Shown: positions 11,201 through 24,608 of the stretch, piece after piece
How positions within the stretch are numbered: the first letter of the stretch is position 1
Layout of the letters: every line of letters begins with the position of its first letter
From: Takakia lepidozioides
Taxonomy: Eukaryota > Streptophyta > Takakiopsida > Takakiales > Takakiaceae
Length of the DNA stretch: 64,000 nt
Assembly (NCBI GenBank): GCA_030704615.1
Contig: CM060733.1
Location: 7,626,001-7,690,000 of the forward strand
Reading direction: 5' to 3'
The notes under the pieces: model-generated
The model's database searches: none
What the model saw: the letters and a program-made list of their open reading frames with translations, nothing else
Told to the model about the DNA's origin: nothing
Position numbers and translations under genes: made by a program

Positions 11201-14200
11201 TACAAACACTGAAGGACCCCAACTAGCCGTCCCCTCTGCAATCACACCAAAAAGAAAGTGCCATCAATTCTTACCACAGCTAAGATTGGGACCAAACCTA
11301 AGCTCTAAGTTGGAAGCTAGAAGCTGACCCCTTCAGCTTTCAAACATGAAAACTTACCAAAAAGTCTACTATTGCAGAGAAAGGTTTTGCTCCAAAACAA
11401 GCCATTTACAGAGGTTGGAACTACAACTTGACCTCTCTGATTGTGCCCTTCTATGTCTCGCAGTTTGAAGCTTGCAAAAACGACAGACAAAGACACAAAT
11501 GTATTGAGCAAAAGAAGCTAAGCAAATGCCGCATGGACACAAGGAGTCCAGAGAATGGACTTAGAGAGTACGTTGGAGATTAGATATCATTTTGAAAAGA
11601 GACTCGGAGTAGCCTGTCAGAATGCTGACACAGATAATCAGCGAGGAGCCTTGACCTGCAGCAGTTATCACATAGCTGAAGAGGTAAGAACCCTCTGATC
11701 TCAACTTGCTCTTATCCAAGGCCACTGTAGTACACTAGCTCATAGCTATACAAGTGGTAAGCACATAAGAAAAGGTCAGCAATAACATTAGGACCTGGCA
11801 GCCACGCAAGTACTCAGGACAACAACAAAACTCAAGAACCAAGGCACGTCAATGTATGTACTCCCAGAAATGCGTGAAGTACCAGAATGACACTCTCACT
11901 TACTAAGGCCCAGGACCGGCACGACATGGAAAATCGAGCTCACATTATCTTCATTCAAACTATCAAATGAGCTAGATCCCACCTGGTGGCACCATAAAAA
12001 CAATTCAGATGCTGCATTCATGCTGTACTAGGGAGGCACCCAATAAGATTTACCAAAGCCAGCCTCTGTAATTTTCTCACAAATCCAGTTGATTGACATT
12101 GCTCCAGCAGAAAGAAGTCCTGATGTTACCACCAAATATTGAAATCTGACCACAAACAAACAAATCTCAACCAAAAGACATGTCGGACCTCTGGAACAAG
12201 ATCGTTCCGCTATCCTCATCATATGCCTATGTAGCCAGAAAAAGGGCTGGTAATTACTATTTGTCTGTGAGGAACAGAGAAGAAGCAATATGTATCAATG
12301 TTTGAGGCTGGAAAACTATGAACTCAAATTTGACAAGTAACCAAAGATTAAAAGCTAAGAAGAAGAAGCAATAAAAACTTTTAAAGGGGAAGCACAAGGT
12401 AAACACCATGAGAGTAGACCACCTGCTTTGTGCCGCGTAAACTGAGTAGGGGAGAGAATGTATGGCCACTACCAGCGACTCCAAGATTGCAACTCCTAAT
12501 GCTAACCAAGACCTGCACAATTTACAAGCCCCATAAGGATTCTGACTCATGGTGGCAAGGAAGAACGAAAGAGGGTTACAATCATTCATCTTCTGCTTGA
12601 TGTAGCTTCCTGAGCACAGCCTGGATGGGAGAATTAGCACAAAGAGGAGGCCCAGAGGAGCACAAGGAGCAGCAACCATAATAGTTTGACACATACGTGT
12701 ATTTTTTTATTCGCTCATTCCCGTCAATGCCTTCCTTCCGCAGCTTCACAAGTGCTGGAAGCAAATGACAAGCTACCTGGACAGACAATTTGAAGAAATA
12801 TTCATGTTAGCAAATCACCATGCAAAAACCGTGTAGTGCGCAAATGTTAATTTGGTTTGATATGTAGCAGTTTCAAGCAAGAACCTCTCAGGAATGAAGC
12901 TAAAGCCCAGTGATACTCCAACATGCGTCGAGAGGTAAAGCTTTAACCATCTTCTTCCACTATAGAACCTCATGGTGCCATCCTAGCTTCACACAGTTCA
13001 ACTTCTTACTTACAAATTTCTGTGTGACCTCCATTTGTTTTCCCTCTCAAGTTAGGATTACAAGATAAAATTGAGCGTGAGACCATCAGTTGGAGAAAGG
13101 GGCAGGTTTACCTGCATGACAATGGAGGCGAAGATATAAGGGCTGATGCCCAGCTGAAAGACAGATAGCTTCAACTCTGAGACAAGGTCTCCCAGCTCCT
13201 CTTGTCAAATTGAACCACAACACAGACGTGAGATACTTGTCTGGTCTGCAACAGCCGACATAGACGTCGACAGTAAGACCTTACAAACCTCTCTGTCTCT
13301 CGCCTCTTTTTCAATACCAGCCCTAAGTCATTGTTGGCTGCTGCTCTCAAGTTTAATGCATTTTGACTGACCTGGATTACAAACCCACCACCAGTTAGGA
13401 AAGGTATAATGTTTGAAGGAACTACACCCTGAGGGATACATCATCCCCAATGTTGACAGGGAATAGTCAATGAGTGCATCTTTCCCTCCTGCTGCAAGTA
13501 TCTAGGTCATAGGTTGTCTACTTCCAACATACACCAAGGCAATCAGGCCAAAGGTGGAAATATGAACCACAGATTGAAGTACCTGTGCTTTAATATGTGA
13601 AAATGAGGAAATTCCCAATTTCAAAAGTCTGTTTGTTACTGATATCTCCTAAAACCTTATCATGAAACAAGACCAGACAGCGATTTCTGCATATGCTTAC
13701 CCACAGCTCCAGAAACAAAGCCCAGATAATCGCCAGGCATGAAGCGGCGATCAAAACCAGGCAAGGGAATGAAGTATCCCACGCGGCTGGCCATGACAAG
13801 GACCACTGTCACAAAAATGCGCTTCCGGATCTCACTCTTGAAAAATCCTTCTGCTGCATCATTTAGAATCGTGCTAAGCTTCACCAGTCCCAGAAACCTA
13901 TTCTTAAACCTCTTTGGTGGGCCCGTTAACCCCACTTGAGTGGGTGATGAGGAGGTGGAGGAGGAAGCTGTGGCAGCATCTTTCATTTGAAGTGATCTCT
14001 CCACATTCTCTGAAGAAAGATGCCCATCATAGGACTGTGAGTCCAATGACTCTCTTTCTGCATTCCGTGCCCTTTCTCTCAGGTTTTGGGATGTCCTGGT
14101 ATCTGATTGATCGTCCCTCTGTGAAGCCCTTATCCGCAATCCAACCACCTTTCCTTGCAACTGTAAAAATCCATCTACAACATCTGGTCCAAAGATTTGC

Positions 14201-14469
14201 AGCCTGCCTGTCATGGTCTGTCTCCCAGACATTAGACCTGTACTTTGACTACTAAACGCCGATACTTTATACTCCTTTACCAGGGCGTATCTTACTTGTC
14301 CTCCTATTGCCAGGTTGACTCTCCTACTTCCATTACAAACAGGCCCTGCCGCGAAAACCAGCCCATCGTACCAAGAATGATCCCCTGTGTTTCTCGGCAA
14401 TCTCACCCTTCTCAATATTTCGCCTGGGGTGAACGCATCCACAGAAATTGGAAAGGGGATACTTGCCAT
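8270..14469 (-). CDS. SCY2: Plastid SecY-type translocase SCY2
   Basis: SCY2 is the second chloroplast SecY, a channel subunit placed in the plastid inner envelope. Twelve exons join in frame: 14469-13701, 13200-13112, 12776-12697, 12512-12423, 12145-12054, 11655-11572, 11235-11094, 10574-10458, 10012-9883, 9233-9110, 8911-8805, 8359-8270. They total 1914 nt, or 637 residues plus stop. The first ~200 residues are Ser/Arg-rich with no membrane segment, fitting a transit peptide. Landmarks are SRVGYFIPLPGFDRR, LVKLRKEGIDG, EVDPYIPFNINPTGMQPVLT, KEVADYMMKIGARIPDVKPG, YLGKIQASTRFWG and, at the end, SIIELRRSFMAYNVMPSLSK. Splice phases close exactly at every junction. An in-frame ATG at 14538 would add 23 residues. 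Start choice is the main uncertainty. The gene looks intact. Confidence 0.92.
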
Positions 14470-15172
14470 TCCTCTGCCCTTTAAACTACACTCTGAGAGT
14501 TTGGGATCTCCACTATTTGCCCAACACCGACCCCGCAAATAACTCTACTTGCCTGATACATTTGTTGGATAGAAGCTTTCCCTGTGTGGATCCAGTCGGT
14601 GAAACAGCAGTAGAAAGACGGATATCGGTGAACAGTCCATCCCCGAAAACCACATTAGAGACCACTTATCAATTCCCCAACAAAGGATAACAGTTTGCCT
14701 TATCGTCGACAGCAAGCGCCTTTAACCGGTTTTAAGAAGGGGCTTAGGCTTTAACCGCTAGTTTTTAGCGGTTAACAATAAACGGGCCGAGCGCTACCAA
14801 TAAATGGGATTGCACTTCTCTAGAACTCTCCGTCCTCTCTATCAAACATGAGCTCCTCCGGAGATGAGTTGTGGAATGCAGGCCCCGGTGCACTCCAATT
14901 CACTGAACGAATACTTGAGGTCCTGAAATGCTTTTAGTCGTTTGAAAACGTCGTCGATGTTCCAAGCCCAACGCATCAACGACTCACCTTCAAACTCGAA
15001 AAGGAGCTGAAAACAAAAGCTTGGATCATAAGAAGCCCCGTATGACACAGATGAACTCAAACACAAAAGAACATATCACAACTGCAACCCGGATTGGATT
15101 GGTCAGAAACTGCGCCAGCGTCCAAATGCGAGCCTTCCCGAGATCAAGAGACTAAGAAGACGAATGCGTGAT

Positions 15173-15497
15173 TCAAGTACAGAAGTGCGCTAGCAAGTAA
15201 AGGAGGAGTGCAGCCAATAGGATAGGCCACGACCAAGTAAGCCCCTGGCCAGCCCAAACTGCAGCAACGGCTGCCAGCAAATGAACAGCACGCGCATCCC
15301 CCACCATCACCATCACCTCGTCCCACCGCATCCCTGCTGCACCGATGGCCTACAACAACAAATGCAAAGCAGTTGATGAATCCCCCCTCCCGCACAGCTT
15401 GCAATCCTCTCACGACCTTCCCCTCTCTTCTTCCTTCCTTCGTGCATTCCTTGAACAGTGCCTGCTGTGAAAGGATTTTAGGGTTTTGGCTTCCCAA
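15173..15497 (-). CDS. Possible small two-exon membrane protein, unrecognised
   Basis: An ATG at 15497 opens 27 codons (MGSQNPKILSQQALFKECTK, then basic residues). A GT donor follows 15417, and a TTGTTGTAG acceptor precedes an exon at 15349-15173. Together they encode 85 residues. The second exon is GAAGMRWDEVMVMVGDARAV followed by two hydrophobic stretches (HLLAAVAAVWAG and PILLAALLLYLLAHF) and a short tail, so it could span a membrane twice. The intron would be only 67 bp. Unspliced, the ATG also stays open as a 117-residue frame with another sequence. I do not recognise a family. It lies upstream of SCY2 on the same strand. A further exon-like frame at 14842-15050 may belong to the same or another transcript. 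Confidence 0.35.
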
Positions 15498-15981
15498 AGC
15501 CCCGCACGTGTGGTCGGCACAGGGTAAGCTTTTTTAACAAACAAGGGACAGTGGCAGTGTTTTTATTTCTGGCGAAATTTCGCACTTTTTCGACCTCAAA
15601 AACAAATCGGATATTCTGTCTTAAATTCCCTATTTTCTCATGGATGAAATCGCCAAAATTCTCCAGAAAAAAATAAGGTGAGGATGAATTCGCCTATATG
15701 GATGATATAACATGAGGATGATTCTGTCGAAATTTAAGTGGATGAACAGAAAATATGGATATTTCCTGCAAAGCTCAGTAGCCACTCCTGTTTATTTCCA
15801 AATTTGAAAAACAAAAACACTGGGTCACAGTGGCCCTGGAAAATTTATTAAAAAAGATAAAATCATTTTTTCCCAGACTCAATTAAAGGCATTTTCCCCC
15901 TTTTATTATTATTATTTTTTACAAAAAGGGAAAAACAAAATTGGACGCCAAGCATGGATGGTGTTGATCCCACTTGAGATC

Positions 15982-16052
15982 TGCGCAGCCGGGGAATCGA
16001 ACCCCGGTCAGTACCGTGGGAGGGTACTATGATACCACTACACCAGCTGCGC
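15982..16052 (-). tRNA. trnG-CCC: tRNA-Gly (anticodon CCC)
   Basis: The reverse strand folds as a 71-nt tRNA. The acceptor stem is GCGCAGC/GCTGCGC with discriminator A. The anticodon stem GTACC/GGTAC closes the seven-base loop CTCCCAC, giving anticodon CCC for GGG codons. Internal promoter boxes are present: A box TGGTGTAGTGG and B box GGTTCGATTCC. No intron and no encoded CCA. The body resembles known plant nuclear tRNA-Gly genes. Confidence 0.95.
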
Positions 16053-16545
16053 TATGATTCACACTTTTCTAAGAAAATGTTTTTGCTTAAGGGAAATATG
16101 ACGCGATCATGTTCTCGATACAGAAACATGGACAGGTCGATGTCTGGCAGTGGGAACATGACGTACCTTTGATGGTCAACATTACGGACGATGATGCAAT
16201 AAATGGGTACTTATAAGTGGGCTTATTATTCCTCGACCTCGACTCTCGAGGCTGGGATCCAGCGCTGTCACGCATAAGGGAAGAAAAAAGCTGCCCTTTC
16301 TTCTTCGTCTTGCTCGTCGTCTGATGTGAGGCCTTGGGCTTTTTGGCTGGAAGGAGTCTCTTCTTCTCTGTTCTGGCTTTGGCCTCTGCAATTGCGGAAG
16401 TGGAGTTACAGGAAAGAGATTTTGCAAAGGGAGCTTTGGGATGGGAAGATAAGGGATCTTTGGGTTTCAGCGCAGGGACCAGGCAACAGGGCGGAGCAGG
16501 CAGGTGGGGCTGCTTGGGAAGACTGGGTGGTACATAGCTGTGGAG

Positions 16546-19500
16546 ATGGAGTACCCGATCGGAGTGAAGATGGAGTATCCAGTGTCGGATTATCACGGTA
16601 ATGATTATGGAGAAACTGAAGACACCAAGAAGAGGAAGCTGCATGATGGCAACAATGGCTCCGTTGTGACGCTCTCGAAAGAAGAGTTGAAGAAGCTGAT
16701 GGAGCCTCTCAGTAAAGAGCAGCTGGTGGCGCTTCTTGTTGATGCGTAAGTTCTTATTCTTGAACTTGTTCCGGGAGTTACTATCTGTTTCATTTGCGGA
16801 ACTGTCTCTCGCAAGAACTGCCGGAATTTTCTGGTACTATTGGCAGCAGTATGTGCTTTCGGTGGTCTCTTCTCCGGAACGCTGCGAACTCTATGAGCTG
16901 GTCGGTCATCCTGGGTGATGTGTTATGGACTGAACTTCTTGCACCTTTCATGAATCCCTCCTAGAGCTGCAAAGGATCCCATGACGAATCCTACAACCCT
17001 TGGGACTACGAACCCGTATTCCTTCTGCTAACCCTACATACAGATGGACAACCATGTAGCTAACAATTCTGACTTGGTCGGCGAACTACAACCTATACTT
17101 ACATTACAAGGGTTACGATCAGTGTTTCTTTTCAATCTATATTATGAAGCATGTGCTGTGAGATCATTCCCTCCCCTGCCTTCGCGATGCCGAAGTCTGA
17201 ATTGGGAAACCTCTCTTTGTGACCCGCCATCCAATGAAGTCGACACCTGTCAAAGGACTGGCAAGCCTTGTTGCCTGCGCCTTGTCCAGTATGGTACCCA
17301 GGGGTTCCAAGCAGCAGGTGGCATATTTTGGCCTCAAAGATGATCCTGTCAGTGTACCTTTCCACTTGAAAGGACCTGCCTTCTGTTCTGCGCCTCAGAC
17401 TAGCCACACTCTACGTGTTAGCTCTAGGCATGGTGTCATACAAGTCCAGTATTTGGAAGTGGTCTGGCTGCACATGGAACGCAATCGGCAATGCAGCAGT
17501 CTATTTTTCTCTTCACAATCAAGTTGCAAGAGAACTAAGTAAAGCCCAACTGGTGGACTAGGTGAAGACCTTGTGTTTCAACCCTAAACCCCCAGGAGGA
17601 TGTAGAGCATGAGGTCTGCTCTGTTGGTTCTGAAGAGTGGGGGCTGGATGTGGCAGATTAACAGACTCTGAATCCCCCTGACTGGCTTTCTGATGTGTGT
17701 GGCACAAAAGCAGTGAGAGAAGGAAAGGTGGCGGCATGTCACTGGTGCTTTGCTTGAGAGATTTGTGATGACTGGGAATGCATGTGGGGGTGGATTGGCT
17801 GGAATGGCTGGTTGATTGCAGAGGGTCTCAATTCTCTGCAGTTGCAGATGACATTAGAGATGTTGCCAGCAAGGACCCAGCCCATCGGAAGCTGTTTGTA
17901 CGTGGCCTGGCTTGGGAGACCTCTTCACAGGCTCTGCGTGATGTGAGTGCATGTGTGATTGCCTGCTTGCTTGCTTGTCAATCCTTAGTCAGGCGCATTC
18001 AGGCAGGTTCCTAGCGGTGACTCATCCTTTCTTACGAGGATGAGGCTGGAGCTTGACTTTAAGCGCATAGACTAGACCAAAGCTCGGACTCGGGGGCTCC
18101 AGGCCTGTTAACGATGAAGTGATGAGAGGGAGGTACGGGTAAGACATCCCGGCAAATCATCCACTCACAGCTTATAATTGGCTTTGGCAACTGGTGCGTT
18201 ACTTGCATGGACTAAGGTGTTGGGATCTGGTATCCAGTATTACTGATGAGTGGATGGCGTCAGCCACATAAACAGCAGAAAAGGTGGTGGGAATCGATAT
18301 CCTTGGTTTCATCAGAATCAGTGCCTTGAAAACCCCAGCAGTTTACGGCTTTTAAGGTCCGAGCAGGAGAGTCGCCGATTCCAGGACCACTGTCTGTGTT
18401 CACATTAAAAAGTTTCTGATTGATGTGAATTCTGACTATGTTGTTTGTGTATGCTACACTGGCTGTCTGATGGAACAGGCTTTTGAGCAGTATGGTGAGA
18501 TTGAGGAGGGAGCAGTTATTACAGATAAAACAACTGGCAAGTCCCGAGGTTTTGGTTTCATCACCTTCAAGCACATGGATTCAGCCCAGCGGGCGCTGAA
18601 GGAATCCAGCAAGAACATTGATGTTAGTCTTATCTTACTCGCTAGAGTCACGCTGGGGGCTTCAAGTTGGTTGCAACTTACGAATTGAGAGATGAGAGAG
18701 CTGTTGTAGCCAAGTTACAGTCTGCGCTCACATTGTCTGCCCACTAGAGTTCCATGTAGTAACAAGACCAGAGTCAAATGAATTCATTACAGGGTCGAAT
18801 TACGGTCTGCAATCTGGCATCCGCGGGCAGCACAAGTGGGACAACAGCAGCAGACCAAGCACTGCGGAAGCTCTATATTGGGGGTTTGTCATACGAGACT
18901 TCCAGTGATACTTTGTTGAACATCTTCTCACAGTACGGAGAGATTGAGGAAGGTGCCGTTGCATATGACAAGAATACAAACAAGTCCCGGTAAGTGGATT
19001 GGATAACCCCAAGACTGCCAATAGGTAAGCTCACCACCTCCATCTTTGGGGGAGAGGTAGGCTTCCATCAGGCCTTCCTTGATTGGCATGGTTTTCACGT
19101 CTCCTCCTGTAGGGATTTTGAAAGGACAGTAGCTGGCACCAACAGTTGAACATTTTGAGCTGGGAATTTGCAACTTGGCGAAGCCTCTTGGGGCTCTAAT
19201 CCTGCATGTGCTCAATGGTAAGCTTAAGCTTGTGGAGTCAATAATAGTGAGTGAATCGGAGATCTGGATGCATATACCAAATATATTTATGATAGTGAGT
19301 TATTGCAAGTGGAAACCATGTATTTACCCTGTTCCAAAATGTACAGAATCCTACATTGGAATCATTTGTATAATTCAGACTGGTAGACCTTTCAGATGTT
19401 GGGGGAGTCGCCAATCTCACCAATGGTTACCTCTCAAATGTGCGGTCAGAGATTTCTAGGCTCTCTCATTGATAAACTCATTGGCGTGCGGTGGTAAGTG

Positions 19501-20370
19501 ATGGTGCTCAAGTGGGGAATGTCTGAAGTCTTGGAGTTTCCTGGGATTGTGACAGGGGGTTTGCTTTTGTGACGTTCAAGACAGTAGAGGCAGCCAAGAG
19601 GGCCATGGACGATGCAAATAAAAGCATTGAAGTAAGTTGTAGACTGCCCCAACTTTTGTCCCTGGATGTAAGCAGATGTTGAAGTAATCCGTCTTACTGT
19701 GCCAAATAGGATGCCAGGTCAACTTGCAGCATTATCTCGTCGACTCCACGGATTGGTCCTGATGAAATGCAGGGGGGACTTCGATGTGGGCCAATGACAG
19801 CCTATTCAAGCAATAATTAGTTATTAAGAACTTACTAAAGGTAGGGCGTCTGCTTGGCCCATGTCTCCAAGGATATATTTGCATCGGATCAAGCCTATGT
19901 CTTTTCTCCTACTGGTCATTCTCCCCCTTTCCCTGCCTTATCATGAGTTACTACTGTTTGCACAGGGAAGACATGTGATTGTGAAGCTTGCAGCAGAAGG
20001 CCAGAAGGAGCGAGCAGCAGCACAGGCAGCAGTTTTGCAAGTGCAGGCTGGCACCCAAGTGCAACCAGGCTACACCACAGTGAATCCTAATATTGCTACA
20101 TATGCAAGACCCCAGGTGGCTGCCCAAGTGACCCCTGCACTTGGATTTTCAGCATATGCCCCGCTTACATACACTACTCAGCCAACATATGCAGGCCTTA
20201 CTACAACACCACAGTACGGGGCCATCGCTACTACAACACAGTACAATCCCTCACAGTATGCACAGTATGCAACAGCATTTGCAACTCCACAAGCAACGCA
20301 GACAGGGCTTTCTGCAGGTGCTACGGTGGGGAATGCTGCACTGCCCTCCTACTACACGGGCCCCACCTGA
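16546..20370 (+). CDS. UBA2-like RNA-binding protein with two RRMs
   Basis: UBP1-associated protein 2 family members are plant nuclear hnRNP-like proteins that bind U-rich RNA 3' regions. Six exons join in frame: 16546-16745, 17822-17942, 18479-18622, 18793-18989, 19556-19631, 19966-20370. They total 1143 nt, 380 residues. The N-terminal part has a basic KKRKLHDG patch and the family signature LSKEQLVALL, then IRDVASKDPAHRKLFVRGLA. RRM1 has RNP2 KLFVRGL and RNP1 KSRGFGFITF. RRM2 has RNP2 KLYIGGL and RNP1 KSRGFAFVTF, the latter split by an intron. The C-terminal ~130 residues are Ala/Gln/Thr/Tyr-rich and low complexity. The start is taken at 16546; 16504 and 16570 are alternatives in the same frame. 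No break was seen. Confidence 0.9.
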
Positions 20371-21236
20371 TATCTGGATTCACGGAAAAGTCTGTGTTCT
20401 TTTCCCTCTGTATTCGCTGGCTAGACTTTGGTTGATGTGATTCAACCTCTGTATCCCCAGCAGTTTACTGTAAGTGAACGGCATAGGTAGATGGGTAGGA
20501 AGAGAAGGGAATAGATAGGTTTGTCAATGAGAATGCTCTCATGTAGCAGATGTAAGCATTGAAGTGGGAGATGAAAGCCTGCAATTTCAATACTGCCATA
20601 AGCGTCATTTATTTGAATAACGTAGGGCACCAGTCACGACACTGGAGTTGAGAAGACGGTAACGTCATCCATTTCATTCATTTTATTTTGCGGGTTTTTT
20701 AACATACAATTTGGTTAAAAAGGATGAAGGACTATTGTAATAGGATTCGATGTGATCTCGAAATTAGGTGCCATGGGTAAGGAGAGTGAAGAGTTGGAAG
20801 AGGTTATACAAAAACCCTTCAACGCCTACGAGGCCATCCAGACCGGGTTGGTAGAACGTGAGCAGACCTGTGGGTACTGCTCCCGTGAGAACAGAAAAAT
20901 AGAGACTGGAGCACAAAAACATGGTTATAGGGTTCCAATATTTTCATGGAACATGGAATGTTTCCAACACATAAAGAGGCGATATTATATATTTATAATT
21001 TTACGCTAAATATAACTCGCTACCTATAACAGATTTGGTATTCTTTGAAAGAATAAGTAAGTAGTCGCTCCCAGGTTTGCTTTTAAGAAAAAAAAATTAA
21101 GGAGGAAACTTACTCAAACACTTGAGAGAAACAAGTTACTTGGAATTATTGGAAGAATACAAATTAACTTAAAATCCTCATAGTAAGATCCGTAATAACA
21201 ATAATAGCTGGTTTTAATTTTTTTCCCTTCAATAAT

Positions 21237-21300
21237 CAGTTAATAAAGTTCTCGGGGCACCGTCCCTGTTCTGGAAAAAAAAAAAAAAAAAAAAAAAAGA
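21237..21300 (+). mobile_element. Retroposon 3' tail with poly(A)
   Basis: The segment TTAATAAAGTTCTCGGGGCA, then CCGTCCCTGTTCT, runs into a pure A tract. A related tail, TTAATAAAGTTTTCCAGGGC and CCCCCTGTTCT plus an A-rich tract, occurs at 24609-24670. The shared block followed by poly(A) is typical of LINE or LINE-mobilised SINE insertions on the plus strand. The element body is not recognisable. Confidence 0.5.
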
Positions 21301-22556
21301 CTGAAATTCAATATATATATATCATAGATTCCCCAAAATCATGGATTGATAAACAAGGAAAAAGTAACCTCAAGAAGCCATGAAGGCTTTAATCCTTAAG
21401 TGGCCATTATGCCTATTTTGGGGCCTTTGTTTGTGGTTTTTGGGATGTGATTTCCTCATATTTTAATTAATTGAGCTGAAATTTGGGGTTGCGGATGTCG
21501 TCCACTTGGCGGACACGAATCCAACGCGCGACCTCGATAATTTTTTCATTAGGGTTTCGATTTCTGGGCTCGAAGGGAAGGAGGTCAGGGTTGCGGCATC
21601 TCCCGCGCATTTTGCTTCTCTATTCCCATAGCTCATTTGCGTTACAGACTGGCTCCTTCGTGTTTGTAGGAGGTTCGCTGACCTGCGGCATGTGTGCAGG
21701 TGGCCGTTGCATTGTGGCAGGGCGTTGTGCATGGAATCCTTCATCTTGCTGCATTGTCGTCTTGCTGTTTTACTGCTCACCTTCTCTTTCTCACTGGATT
21801 CTTTCTTTATCTTTATCACCTTGGTACTGATAACACTAACCTACGCTAGTCCCTGCAATATCTTATGTTGTAGGTGTGAGCGATTGTGAAGTCTGAATCT
21901 ATAAAAGAGGAAGAGAGTAGAGAAGTGGGGTGCTCTCAAGGTGCGCTACGAGTGAATGCATGTCGGAGGTGGTGGCAGTTCGATTTGCAAAAATATATAG
22001 GGTAAAATATATTCTTGGCAGATAAAATTTAGAAAACAATTCCAAATAAATATGGGTACCAATATATCGTGGTTTCGGAATAAATGAAGATAGGGTCTGG
22101 AATATATGCTTTTTTTTAAATAACTACAATAGGGTCTCAATAAAGACAGGAAACGTGTCGTCTGGCTACTGGTTTATTTGCAATGGGTACTTCTAAACCT
22201 AGAGGGCACCTTAAATTTAGGTATGATGTAACTTATAGTAAATGGAGAGACATAGATTCAATAATTAGTTCAGTTACGTCTATTTCTTTCGACAAAGCAC
22301 AGAATGGTTACGGATTGATGCCCAAAGCTGATGAGTTTGCTTCGACCAAGTGATGAACTATTTTTTGTTGTAAGTTTTAATTGTATTGTTACTATAGCGT
22401 GCCTGAAATTTGCTAGCAGTAGTAAAATATAATTAACATAAAGATTAAAAAAAAAATTGTCTTTAATGTCCAGTGAATTTACAGAGCCTACTGCTCAACA
22501 CACATGCCATCGAGGACCCAATGGACTAAGGGTGGCCGATAAAGACAAAAAATAAA

Positions 22557-22625
22557 TAAATACCCCATACAAATATATAAAAGATATAGATAAACCCCCA
22601 TACAAATATATAAAAGATATAGGGG
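22557..22625. repeat. Two-copy ~36-bp tandem repeat
   Basis: ACCCCATACAAATATATAAA followed by AGATATAG occurs twice in tandem, with only a few differences around the junction. It is AT-rich with no coding signal. Confidence 0.6.
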
Positions 22626-22802
22626 GTGGCCCACCGAGTTGCTGGATGGGCGCGAGCTGGTATGAACTCTAAGCAAGTCGATGAAATTGTTGGCTGTCTA
22701 CATGAGGACTATCTTCTAGAGTTGAAGAGACCTACAAGGGTAAGGTGACCAGCCTTTTCCCAACCAAGCCAAGCAACTTTCGATATCTTTATGTGAGACG
22801 AT

Positions 22803-23528
22803 GTGCTCACATTATTGGATGGAATGATCGAAAAAAGAAAGGGACCTGACGACTTTTCCACTGAGGTGAACGACATCTTGGGACAACAAACTTTGCAGTT
22901 TCTTCAGTCAGTTAGTATGGGACTGAAGCAATTAGCTTGGTCGCAGGGTAAGCATGATTCGCAGCCTAAGCAGCTTTCTGATTTTGGTGCCCATTTTTCA
23001 CCTAAATCAAAGTATTTCTTGCACAGTTCTCAAATGCCATTGTGCGATCTTGTTGGACATTCATAATCCATGAAACAAATGGGATTGTTGGGGTCCACTG
23101 TCAAGGTTGCTATGACAATGTTGAATGTTCAGGAATTGCCATTCTCCAGCATGGTCAGGCCTGAATTTGCATATGGAATTGTCATTGACAAGTCCTGGGA
23201 CATTGTCACTTAGCAGGGAGAACCTTCTTGTATCTTTTTTTGGCACTTGGGAGTGCATTTGGTATCTATTGCTATTTGTTTAGTCTCAAACTTAGATGCA
23301 GAAGGTAGGTGCTTTGTCAATGAATTGTTTGGACTGCCTCTTCATGACGATTTGCCTGGGCTTGAATGGTTAGAGTTTGATGATGATTCAGACTCTGACT
23401 TTGACCCTTTGGAGGAAGCAAGGAGTAACCTAGATGCTCTTGAAAACCCGGATTTTGATGGACTTCTATATAAACACTGGGCTCCGACCCATCCGAGAGC
23501 TAGGCTTGTAGATTTGCCAGAAGGTTAG
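22803..23528 (+). other. Cluster of unrecognised open frames
   Basis: Frames at 22803-23066 (MLTLLDGMIEKRKGPDDFST near its start) and 23247-23528 (LPGLEWLEFDDDSDSDFD, then KHWAPTHPRARLVDLPEG) have protein-like composition. The second is acidic and ends at a stop at 23526-23528. A frame upstream near 22680 reads EIVGCLHEDYLLELKRP. They could be exons of an unrecognised gene or pieces of a decayed transposon. I could not join them with convincing splice sites and do not recognise a family. Confidence 0.2.
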
Positions 23529-24430
23529 GAAGGATGGGGGCTCATGAACTTTTTGCGAACGACATGTGGAACAACAATTCTATCTGGTTGCCAAAGGTAA
23601 CTTGGTCTAGTGGGGAGTTAGGCCCTCATCTCCGAAAAGAAGATGAGGCTGATTCAGTTGATTTCTTTAATTTTGTTTTGGCCATGGTCAGTCCTACACC
23701 GAATCTGCTCCAACCTGTATGCAATAACTGTGAACTTGAAGGGTAATCTGAAATGGGGTAGATGGTGGTTCATGTGGCAGTCCGCGAATTGAGAGCTTGG
23801 TTTGCTGTTCACATTTCTTATCAAATTCCAAGTGGATTTAACTACATGCACAAAAGCGTTATGGCTACACGTATGACACTTATCTAGGTTTGACCATGAT
23901 ACAGTACATGTCTATTTTACGGTTTTATTATTGTAATAGGCATTTTTATTTTTTGTCTTATTTGAAAATGACCAAACTCATTGCTATGGAGATTTTTCCT
24001 TTTATATGGAATTCAAATTAAGCAAAGGAAAAAATAACCTTGCAAGGGCCTTGTATGGCTGACCACACTTATTAAACTTCTAATATGACACGGATGCGAG
24101 GACCTAGAGTCAAACTAGAAGGCTGCATCAAGCCAAATATGACATGGAGGTAGTGAAGCAGGGGAGCACAACCATCCGCATACACTCCAAGACTCACACA
24201 ATGCTTTGCCAATGTGACCACAACTGTCATCTCATCACAAAAGATCAACAACAAGACAGAGAAAGACTCCGGCCGATAGAGAGAAAAAGCATGAAGAGAC
24301 CACAACATGAATGCAGGAGGCTATGTGAGCGGGCAGGTGTCTCATGGCCTGTACTTAAAAATAAATAAATAAACATAAACAAATAGAGCAACTCTCAGTG
24401 AAAGGGAGCAACTCTCAGTTGGCAGTTGAA

Positions 24431-24462
<32 letters not shown>

Positions 24463-24608
24463 GGTTTGCAGCTGGTTCCTTCTTCCTCCGCTTAGTTGTA
24501 GCTGGCAATCCTTGCCTTGTCTCATCTCCCTCTTCCCTGTTGAATGGTCACAGAGTGGAACCTCTTTATTCCACCTCATGGTTCTCTGTAAGGTTATTTT
24601 TTCCTTAC

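Noticed and set aside
16087-16644. 185-codon minus-strand frame overlapping UBA2 exon 1
   Set aside because: It is antisense to a clearly supported exon and is low-complexity Ser/Pro/Lys; treated as a shadow.
21490-21640. Short frame VADVVHLADTNPTRD... followed by RVSISGLEGKEV
   Set aside because: Composition looks coding, but it is under 50 codons, has no clear start or splice partners, and sits in a repeat-rich interval.
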